Positions 1 to 5,703 of a stretch of 6,465 bases of DNA are shown piece after piece. Source of the DNA: Candidatus Pelethomonas intestinigallinarum (GTDB lineage Bacteria; Bacillota; Clostridia; Oscillospirales; Oscillospiraceae); NCBI GenBank assembly GCA_018712665.1, contig DVGP01000159.1:1-6465 (forward strand), written 5' to 3'. Position 1 is the first letter of the stretch; each line of letters opens with the position of its first letter. Made by a program: the position numbers and the translations under genes. The notes under the pieces were generated by a model. That model made no database searches and was not told the DNA's origin. It saw only the letters and a list, made by a program, of their open reading frames with translations.

Positions 1-594
1 CGCCGGGCGGCCCAGCAGGGCGGCGGCCACGGCGCTGGAGGTGGTGGTGTTGCCGATGCCCATCTCCCCGGCGGCCAGCAGGCCGCAGCCCATCTCGCTG
101 AGCTCCCGGGCGATGTCCATTCCCGCCAGCAGCACCGACAGGCACTCCTGCCGGGTCATGGCCGGCTCCTGGGACAGGTCCCGGGTGCCCCGGCGGACCT
201 TGATGGACCGCAGGCCCTCCACCTCCGTGACCATCCCGGCGTCCACGGGAAACACTTCCGCCCCGGCCACCCGGCTCATGCAGCATACGCTGGCTTTTCC
301 CGTCAGCATGTTCCCCGCCACCACGGCGGTGACGGAGCTGTCCGTCTGGGTGACTCCCTGGGCCACCACGCCGTTGTCCGCGCAGAAGGCGGCCACCGCC
401 TTTTTCAGATCCCGGCCCAGGGGGGCCACTCCCGCCATCCGGACGACCACGTCCTCCAGCAGCCCCAGGCCGTGGAGAGGCTTGGCCACCGCGTCCCAGT
501 GCCGCCGGGCCTGGGCCATCCGCTCCTCGTCCGCCGGCCGGATCTCCTCCAGGGCCCTGGTCAGGTCCCGTTCCAATATCGCTGTCTCACGCAT
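1..594 (-). CDS. cobT: Nicotinate-nucleotide--dimethylbenzimidazole phosphoribosyltransferase, N-terminal part (3' end outside window)
   Basis: CobT moves phosphoribose from nicotinate mononucleotide to 5,6-dimethylbenzimidazole (or another base), giving alpha-ribazole phosphate for the lower ligand of cobalamin; it is a cytoplasmic enzyme. I read 198 codons from an ATG at 594 to the left edge without a stop; the family is usually about 350 residues, so some 150 C-terminal residues, including the usual catalytic Glu, lie outside. Visible family signatures are W..VAKPLHGLGLLED (about residues 33-48), the DNGVVAQGV stretch (73-81, matching the family's 'D(H/N)GV' motif) and the strong GEMGIGNTTTSSAV motif (176-189). 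The start is supported by GGAGG ten bases upstream and a promoter just before it. mgtE lies upstream on the same strand with an 81-bp gap, but cobT's own promoter suggests independent expression. No cobalamin riboswitch is visible in that short gap. Identification is confident; base specificity cannot be told. Confidence 0.95.
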   Translation of the reverse strand, partial: MRETAILERDLTRALEEIRPADEERMAQARRHWDAVAKPLHGLGLLEDVVVRMAGVAPLGRDLKKAVAAFCADNGVVAQGVTQTDSSVTAVVAGNMLTGKASVCCMSRVAGAEVFPVDAGMVTEVEGLRSIKVRRGTRDLSQEPAMTRQECLSVLLAGMDIARELSEMGCGLLAAGEMGIGNTTTSSAVAAALLGRPA

Positions 595-631
595 GATATA
601 GACGCCTCCGCCTGAAAGATTCAACGCCAAT

Positions 632-660
632 ATCATAGCGCGGCAGGCGGGAAATTGCAA
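632..660 (-). promoter_or_regulatory. Predicted sigma-A promoter for cobT
   Basis: On the minus strand, TTGCAA (655-660) and TATGAT (632-637) are separated by exactly 17 bases. Transcription would begin near 625, leaving a leader of about 30 nt with the GGAGG ribosome site of cobT. It lies in the 81-bp gap after the mgtE stop. I see no clear intrinsic terminator for mgtE in the gap, so read-through from mgtE is also possible. Confidence 0.65.
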
Positions 661-675
661 TGGCGAAAGTGCGGC

Positions 676-2055
676 CTACAGCCCCAGCAGGAGGGCGGCG
701 AAGGCGAAGTAGATCAGCAGGGACAGCACGTCTACAATGGTGGAGATGAAGGGGCTGGCCATGACGGCGGGGTCCAGGCCCACCTTCTCCGCCAGAAGGG
801 GCAGCATACAGCCCACCACCTTGGCGCAGAACACCGTGCAGATCAGGGTCAGGCAGATCACCAGGGCCACCGGGATGGTCAGGTCCGGGTTCTGCATCAG
901 CCAGCGGTCCACCACCATGAGCTTGACAAAGTTGGCACAGGCCAGCAGCACGCCGCAGATCACCGCCACCCGGCACTCCTTCCACACCACGGAGAACAGG
1001 TCCCCGAAGTCGATCTCGTTCAGGCTCAGCCCGCGGATCACCGCCACGGAGCTCTGGGACCCGCTGTTGCCGCCGGTGCCGGTGAGCATGGGAATGAATC
1101 CGATGAGCACCGAATAGGTGGCCAGGGACTCCTCGAAGCTGTTGATGACCAGCCCTGAGAGGGTGGCGGAGAGCATCAGCAGCATCAGCCAGGGCAGGCG
1201 GCTGCGCACCGTCTCCATCACCCCGGTGCGGAGGTAGGGCTTGTCCGTGGGGGTGATGGCGGCCATCAGCTCGAAGTCCTCGGTGGCCTCCTCCTCCATG
1301 ACGTCGATGGCGTCGTCGATGGTGACGATACCCACCAGCCGCCCCTCCTTGTCCACCACCGGCATGGCCAGGAAGTCGTACTTGCTCAGGTCCTGGGCCA
1401 CGTCCTCCTTGTCCTCCAGGGTGGTGGCGAAGATGACGTTGGTCTCCATGATATCCTCGATGATATCCTCCTCATCTGCCAGGAGAAGGGTGCGGATGGA
1501 CACCAGGCCCAGCAGGTGGCGGCTGGTGTCGGTGACGTAGCAGATGTTGATGGTCTCCTTGTCCACGCCGGTGCGCCGGATGCGCTTAAAGGCGTCCTCC
1601 ACCGTCATGTCCCGCTTCAGGTCCACAAACTCCGTGGTCATGATGGACCCGGCGGAATCCTCCGGGTATTTGAGGATCTCATTGACGCTTTTCCGCGTCT
1701 CCGGGTCCGCGTGCTGGAGGATGCGCTTGACCACCGAGGCGGGCATCTCTTCGATGATATCCACGGTGTCGTCCACGTACAGCTCCTCCAGCACCTCCTT
1801 CAGCTCCGTGTCAGAGAAGGACTTGATGAGCAGCTCCTGCTCCTCCGGCTCCATCTCTACGAACACCTCCGCCGCCAGCTCCTTGGGCAGCAGCCGGTAC
1901 AGCAGGGGGAGCCGGTCCTCCGGCAGCTCCGAGAGGATGGCGGAGATATCCGCCGGCTCCAGCAGGCACAGCATATCCCGCAGGTCCGGCCATCGCTTCC
2001 GCTCCACCAGATCCTCCACCTGTTCCATGAATACGCCGTTTTCCAGATCGACCAC
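676..2055 (-). CDS. mgtE: Magnesium transporter MgtE (CBS-domain Mg2+ channel)
   Basis: MgtE is a homodimeric inner-membrane Mg2+ channel gated by its cytoplasmic domains, which close the pore when Mg2+ is plentiful. From the GTG at 2055 the protein has 459 residues, normal for the family (about 450). In order: an acidic superhelical N domain (about 10-130), the conserved YPEDSAGSIMTTEFV stretch (about 131-144), two CBS domains (about 138-260) with many acidic residues, a connecting helix, then five membrane segments from about 288. The pore signature PMLTGTGGNSGSQ is at about 322-334, and the last segment has STIVD with the conserved Asp near 442. Start choice: GTG 2055 has GGGGAGG nine bases upstream. 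The longer TTG start at 2133 lies between the two leader hairpins, and ATG 2028 (450 residues) has a poor ribosome site but remains possible. It is transcribed divergently from radC and upstream of cobT. Regulation may involve the leader attenuator (see that entry). Confidence 0.95.
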   Translation of the reverse strand: MVDLENGVFMEQVEDLVERKRWPDLRDMLCLLEPADISAILSELPEDRLPLLYRLLPKELAAEVFVEMEPEEQELLIKSFSDTELKEVLEELYVDDTVDIIEEMPASVVKRILQHADPETRKSVNEILKYPEDSAGSIMTTEFVDLKRDMTVEDAFKRIRRTGVDKETINICYVTDTSRHLLGLVSIRTLLLADEEDIIEDIMETNVIFATTLEDKEDVAQDLSKYDFLAMPVVDKEGRLVGIVTIDDAIDVMEEEATEDFELMAAITPTDKPYLRTGVMETVRSRLPWLMLLMLSATLSGLVINSFEESLATYSVLIGFIPMLTGTGGNSGSQSSVAVIRGLSLNEIDFGDLFSVVWKECRVAVICGVLLACANFVKLMVVDRWLMQNPDLTIPVALVICLTLICTVFCAKVVGCMLPLLAEKVGLDPAVMASPFISTIVDVLSLLIYFAFAALLLGL

Positions 2056-2095
2056 GGACAGCCGCCTCCCCTCTTCTGAAATGCTCTGTTTCGAT

Positions 2096-2160
2096 AAAAA
2101 AAGCAGCCCCCGGACGATCCCGGCGGCAGCCAAGGCTCCGCGTACAGGCCGCGCGGGGCC
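2096..2160 (-). promoter_or_regulatory. Candidate transcription attenuator in the mgtE leader
   Basis: Between the mgtE promoter and its ribosome site the minus-strand RNA has two adjacent hairpins. Hairpin 1 (2160-2134) pairs GGCCCCGCG with CGCGGAGCC, 8 of 9 positions, with a 9-nt loop. Three bases later hairpin 2 (2130-2103) pairs GCTGCCGCCGG with CCGGGGGCTGC, 9 of 11 positions, loop GATCGT. Hairpin 2 is followed immediately by seven U residues (2102-2096), the form of an intrinsic terminator. The 5' arm of hairpin 1 (AGGCCCC) could instead pair with the 3' arm of hairpin 2 (GGGGGCT), 6 of 7 positions, as an antiterminator. I do not see the known M-box (ykoK) Mg2+ riboswitch here; the leader is too short for it. 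Termination activity and any ligand are inferred. Confidence 0.5.
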
Positions 2161-2175
2161 TTTTGTCTACCCATT

Positions 2176-2204
2176 ATAGTATGCCCTCCCGCCGCCGCTG
2201 TCAA
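2176..2204 (-). promoter_or_regulatory. Predicted strong sigma-A promoter for mgtE
   Basis: On the minus strand a perfect -35 TTGACA (2199-2204) and TACTAT (2176-2181) are 17 bases apart. An overlapping TATAAT (2173-2178) would give a 20-base spacer and is less likely. The start of transcription is expected near 2169, giving a leader of about 114 nt before the GTG at 2055. The spacer is unusually rich in GGC/GGG triplets. Confidence 0.75.
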
Positions 2205-2275
2205 CCCTTTTCCGCCGCGGTTCGGGTAAAATCGCCGTAAAATTCCGCCAGGGGGAGCCTCCGGGGAAAATCATC

Positions 2276-2305
2276 TTGTGGATGCGGAGGGGAGTGTGAT
2301 ACAAT
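2276..2305 (+). promoter_or_regulatory. Predicted extended -10 promoter for radC
   Basis: TTGTGG (2276-2281), 18 bases, then TACAAT (2300-2305) preceded by TGA, which makes an extended -10 (TGATACAAT). Transcription would begin near 2312, giving a 47-nt leader. It points away from the mgtE promoter; about 70 bases lie between the two -35 boxes. That stretch holds only a short direct repeat (GTAAAATCGCC at 2226-2236 followed by GTAAAATTCCGCC at 2237-2249), with no assignable function. Confidence 0.65.
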
Positions 2306-2324
2306 AACAAAATAGAATTTTCGC

Positions 2325-2340
2325 TCCGCCTGCGGGCGGA
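2325..2340 (+). promoter_or_regulatory. Leader hairpin directly before the radC ribosome site
   Basis: TCCGCC (2325-2330) and GGCGGA (2335-2340) pair perfectly around a TGCG loop, ending about five bases before the GGGGGGAG ribosome site at about 2347-2354. There is no U tract, so it is not a terminator. It could stabilise the transcript or keep the ribosome site open; either role is a guess. Confidence 0.4.
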
Positions 2341-2358
2341 CTGGAAGGGGGGAGCGCC

Positions 2359-3030
2359 ATGGGGACCCACGACGGGCATCGGGAGCGGAAGCGGCGGCAG
2401 TTCCGGGAGCACGGCATCGACGCCTTCGCCGACCACGAGGTGCTGGAGCTGCTGCTGTACTACGCCATCCCCCGCCGGGACGTGAACCCCATCGCCCACG
2501 CCCTGATCGAGCGGTTTGGGAATCTGGAGGCGGTGCTGGCCGCGCCCCTGGAGGAGCTGGAGCTGGTGCCGGGGATGGGCCCCGGGGCCGCCACCCTCAT
2601 CAAGCTGGTGCCCCAGGTGACCCGCCGGGCCCGGATCTCCGCCGCCGCCCACGAGAAGGTCCTGGACACCACCGAGCGGATCGGGGCCTTTTTCCTGGAG
2701 CAGTTCGTGGCCCAGACCCAGGAGGTGGTCTACCAGCTCTGCCTGGACGCCAAGGGCCGGATGATCTGCTGCCGGAAGGTGTCGGAGGGGGACGTGGCCG
2801 GGGTGGGGCTGAACCTGCGGCGGATCGTGGAGAACGCCCTGCGGTGCAACGCGGTGCTGGTGGCCCTGGCCCACAACCACCCCAGCGGCGTGGCTCTGCC
2901 CTCCCACGAGGACGAGATCGCCACCATCCAGATCCGGGACGCCCTGGCGGCGGTGGATGTGCACTTGGTGGACCACATCATCGTGGCCGACGACGACTAC
3001 GTCTCCCTCCGCCACGAGGGGTTGCTATGA
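2359..3030 (+). CDS. radC: RadC family protein (HhH + JAB/MPN metalloprotease-fold domain)
   Basis: RadC proteins carry an N-terminal helix-hairpin-helix region and a C-terminal JAB/MPN (JAMM) domain. They are named for DNA repair, but the biochemical role is unsettled. This one has 223 residues, near the usual length. The N-terminal GHRERKRRQFREHG and DHEVLELLLYYAIPRRD (about 25-41) are typical of clostridial RadC; LEELELVPGMGPGAATLIKL (64-83) fits the HhH. The JAMM metal site is intact: HNHPSG with His172 and His174, then PSHED with Asp185, and a candidate Glu122 at the start of the domain. The ATG at 2359 is preceded by a strong GGGGGGAG, so the start is secure. It is alone on the plus strand, divergent from mgtE and convergent with fumC. 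A 38-bp hairpin begins four bases after the stop. Nothing around it suggests an integrative element. Confidence 0.93.
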   Translation: MGTHDGHRERKRRQFREHGIDAFADHEVLELLLYYAIPRRDVNPIAHALIERFGNLEAVLAAPLEELELVPGMGPGAATLIKLVPQVTRRARISAAAHEKVLDTTERIGAFFLEQFVAQTQEVVYQLCLDAKGRMICCRKVSEGDVAGVGLNLRRIVENALRCNAVLVALAHNHPSGVALPSHEDEIATIQIRDALAAVDVHLVDHIIVADDDYVSLRHEGLL

Positions 3031-3034
3031 AGAT

Positions 3035-3072
3035 GAGACGGCCCCGGGCGCTTTGGCGCCTGGGGCCGTCTC
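3035..3072 (+). repeat. Terminator-like hairpin, copy 1 of a 38-bp perfect direct repeat
   Basis: A 17-bp stem (GAGACGGCCCCGGGCGC with GCGCCTGGGGCCGTCTC, one G-T wobble) closes a TTTG loop. It begins four bases after the radC stop. The same 38 bases recur without change at 3290-3327; with one shared flanking T the repeat is 39 bp (3034-3072 and 3289-3327). Unlike copy 2 this copy is followed by AGGCTGTTG rather than a T-rich run, so it probably terminates poorly although it is in the expected place for the radC terminator. Confidence 0.9.
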
Positions 3073-3288
3073 AGGCTGTTGAAAAAATCTTGTCAGACTT
3101 TTTCACAGCCTAAAAATGCCGTTACTTTCCCACTGCTCCGCAGTGTGAAAGTCCTCACTTCGTGAGCCGCACGCCTTGCGCGGCAAGGCTTTGCGGGGCA
3201 TTTGATTGGATTCGAGGCGGGCTTTGCCCCCTCGAGCTCCCCCTGCGCTGTGCAGCCTTTTACTTCTGAAAGGTTTTTTTCGACACGC
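3073..3288. repeat. Structured non-coding element between the two hairpin copies (MITE-like, candidate)
   Basis: This 216-bp segment has no substantial reading frame of its own. Its ends are inverted: CAGGCTGTTGAAAAAA (3072-3087) matches the complement of 3275-3290 (CAGCGTGTCGAAAAAA) at 13 of 16 positions. Inside are at least five self-complementary segments: 3073-3111 (AGGCTGT...ACAGCCT); 3124-3152 (ACTTTC, CACTGC / GCAGTG, GAAAGT); 3154-3166 (CTCAC TTC GTGAG); 3173-3189 (GCCTTGC GCG GCAAGGC); and 3212-3235 (TCGAGG, GGGC / GCCC, CCTCGA). A 7-bp outer helix (AAATGCC 3114-3120 with GGCATTT 3197-3203) would enclose the second to fourth hairpins in a cloverleaf-like form. It resembles a small non-autonomous mobile or intergenic repeat of clostridial genomes, but I cannot confirm copies elsewhere. 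Its base composition is visibly lower in GC at the two ends than the neighbouring genes. Confidence 0.6.
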
Positions 3289-3289
3289 T

Positions 3290-3327
3290 GAGACGGCCCC
3301 GGGCGCTTTGGCGCCTGGGGCCGTCTC
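3290..3327 (+). terminator. Terminator hairpin, copy 2 of the 38-bp direct repeat
   Basis: Identical to 3035-3072: 17-bp stem and TTTG loop. On the plus strand it is followed by TTGTTTA, a modest U tract, so this copy is the more credible rho-independent terminator for rightward transcription from radC. On the minus strand it lies 13 bases after the fumC stop, so the hairpin may also serve fumC, though that side is followed by AGCGTGTCG and lacks a U tract. In the pre-insertion arrangement one hairpin would have served both convergent genes. Confidence 0.65.
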
Positions 3328-3340
3328 TTGTTTATGGCGG

Positions 3341-4717
<1,377 letters not shown>

Positions 4718-4751
4718 ATACCGATCCTCCGTTTTTTGAGATATCCGTTTC

Positions 4752-4780
4752 AGGATAGCAGATTCCCGGAAAAAACACAA
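4752..4780 (-). promoter_or_regulatory. Predicted promoter for fumC
   Basis: On the minus strand TTGTGT (4775-4780), 17 bases, TATCCT (4752-4757), with TGC before the -10 giving an extended -10. Transcription would begin near 4745, leaving a leader of about 28 nt that contains GGAGG. The gap to the upstream gene (4718-4807) shows no convincing terminator, so some read-through from the AIM24-family gene is possible. Confidence 0.65.
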
Positions 4781-4807
4781 CAGGGCCGCCGGAAAATATG
4801 CGGGGAC

Positions 4808-5488
4808 TTACTTTGAGGCGGGGAAGAAGGGGCGGAGGGTGCCGGCCACGGCGCTGATGGGCATCGTCTGGAGGTAGATCTTCCCGGGACCGGTGACTAC
4901 CGTGTTGAACACGCCCTCGCCGCCGAAGAGCATGTTCTTTACCCCCGGCACTGCCTGGATGTCCATGGAGCAGGTGGCGTCCATGGCCGCCAGGTATCCG
5001 GTGTCCACGATCATGGACTGGCCGGGCGCCAGGTCATACTCCATCACATGGCCGTCGAACTCTGTAAAGGCGACGCCGCTGCCGCTGAGCTTCTGCATGA
5101 TGAAGCCCTCGCCGCCGAAGAAGCCGGAACCCAGCTTCTTCTGGAAGGTGACGGACAGGGTCACCGACTCCTCGGCGGCCAGGAACCCGCTCTTTTGGAC
5201 GATGATCTCCCGGCCCGGGGCAATGGTGAAGGCCCGGATGCTGCCGGGGAAGCTGGAAGCGAAGGCGATCATGCCCGGACCGCCCTGGGCGGTGTAGCGG
5301 TTCTGGAACATGGCCTCCCCGGCGAACATCCGGCCCAGAGCCCGGCCGATGCCGCCGCCGGTGGTGGTCTCCATGCGCATGTTGGGGCTCATCCAGCTCA
5401 TGCTGCCCCGCTCCGTGATCATGGCCTCGCCGTCTCGCAGCTGGCAGATCACAACGGGCAGTGTGCCGCCCTCAATTTTGTACTCCAT
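4808..5488 (-). CDS. AIM24 / TIGR00266 family protein
   Basis: This is a member of the AIM24 (formerly DUF124, TIGR00266) family, whose bacterial members have no established biochemical role; the fungal namesake is a mitochondrial protein. It has 226 residues, the normal family length, no signal peptide and no membrane segment. It begins MEYKIEGGTLPVVICQL, has the glycine-rich TTTGGGIGRALGRMF (41-55), and shows an internal beta-repeat pattern: GFFGGEGFIMQKLSGSG (122-138) echoes MLFGGEGVFNTVVTGPG (186-202), in keeping with the family's double-stranded beta-helix-like fold. The start at ATG 5488 is set by AAGGAGG nine bases upstream of it; a longer frame reaching 5569 would run through the promoter. 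It is divergent from glycerate kinase and upstream of fumC on the same strand, separated by 90 bp. No functional link to either neighbour is evident. Confidence 0.9.
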   Translation of the reverse strand: MEYKIEGGTLPVVICQLRDGEAMITERGSMSWMSPNMRMETTTGGGIGRALGRMFAGEAMFQNRYTAQGGPGMIAFASSFPGSIRAFTIAPGREIIVQKSGFLAAEESVTLSVTFQKKLGSGFFGGEGFIMQKLSGSGVAFTEFDGHVMEYDLAPGQSMIVDTGYLAAMDATCSMDIQAVPGVKNMLFGGEGVFNTVVTGPGKIYLQTMPISAVAGTLRPFFPASK

Positions 5489-5536
5489 AGACGTTACCCT
5501 CCTTATACGTTTGGCCGTGGTGCGGCCTCTGCCGCC

Positions 5537-5565
5537 AGTATACCAGAGCGGCCGGATCTTGTCGA
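5537..5565 (-). promoter_or_regulatory. Predicted extended -10 promoter for the AIM24-family gene
   Basis: On the minus strand TCGACA (5560-5565), 17 bases, then TATACT (5537-5542) preceded by TGG (extended -10). Transcription would begin near 5530, with a leader of about 42 nt. The segment at 5522-5535 can form a 5-bp GCGGC/GCCGC hairpin with an AGAG loop around the expected start point. Confidence 0.7.
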
Positions 5566-5577
5566 GCAAAACAGCGG

Positions 5578-5589
5578 AGCGCCGGCGCT
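5578..5589. promoter_or_regulatory. Palindrome between divergent promoters, candidate operator
   Basis: AGCGCCGGCGCT is a perfect 12-bp palindrome placed almost midway between the two divergent -35 boxes (12 bases from the left one, 10 from the right one). A pair of 9-bp inverted arms, AAAACAGCG (5568-5576) and CGCTGTTTT (5610-5618), flanks it. The position suits a shared regulator, but no regulator gene is in the window. In GC-rich DNA a 12-bp GC palindrome can also arise by chance. Confidence 0.35.
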
Positions 5590-5599
5590 TGGAATGCCC

Positions 5600-5628
5600 T
5601 TGCCTGCCGCGCTGTTTTTCGCTATAAT
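5600..5628 (+). promoter_or_regulatory. Predicted promoter for glycerate kinase
   Basis: TTGCCT (5600-5605), 17 bases, and a consensus TATAAT (5623-5628). Transcription would begin near 5635. The resulting leader of about 69 nt contains the inverted repeat at 5658-5685 and the GGGAGG ribosome site at 5691-5696. Confidence 0.75.
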
Positions 5629-5657
5629 GCTTCTGGAACGAACAAGGTGGAGCGGAT

Positions 5658-5685
5658 GCCCGCGTTCACAGCTGTGAAGGCGGGC
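5658..5685 (+). promoter_or_regulatory. 28-bp inverted repeat in the glycerate kinase leader
   Basis: The arms are GCCCGC (5658-5663) and GCGGGC (5680-5685). They enclose a perfect 14-bp palindrome TTCACAGCTGTGAA (5665-5678) with one G-G mismatch between the two blocks. It begins about 23 bases after the predicted transcription start and ends five bases before the ribosome site. As DNA it could be a repressor site in a roadblock position; as RNA it is a strong hairpin with an AGCU loop. It has no U tract, so it is not a terminator. Confidence 0.55.
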
Positions 5686-5703
5686 TGTAAGGGAGGATTG
5701 AAG

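Noticed and set aside
41..601. A 186-codon plus-strand frame opposite cobT
   Set aside because: It is Ser/Arg/Thr/Pro-rich antisense; the minus strand encodes CobT with the GEMGIGNTTTSSAV motif, running off the window edge.
595..675. Cobalamin riboswitch upstream of cobT
   Set aside because: The gap is only 81 bp with a promoter near its middle, so the leader is about 30 nt, too short for the aptamer, and no B12-box-like sequence is visible.
2182..2198. Possible G-quadruplex in the mgtE promoter spacer (GGCGGCGGGAGGG on the minus strand)
   Set aside because: The G runs are only two to three long and the whole genome region is GC-rich, so this is weak evidence for a real quadruplex.
2167..3015. 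A 282-codon minus-strand frame opposite radC
   Set aside because: It is a shadow frame with His/Gly/Val-rich low-complexity composition; radC on the plus strand has an intact JAMM motif, ribosome site and promoter.
3027..3113. A 28-codon frame beginning at an ATG that overlaps the radC stop (ATGA)
   Set aside because: It consists only of the hairpin copy and the first hairpin of the inserted element, has no ribosome site of its own and looks accidental.
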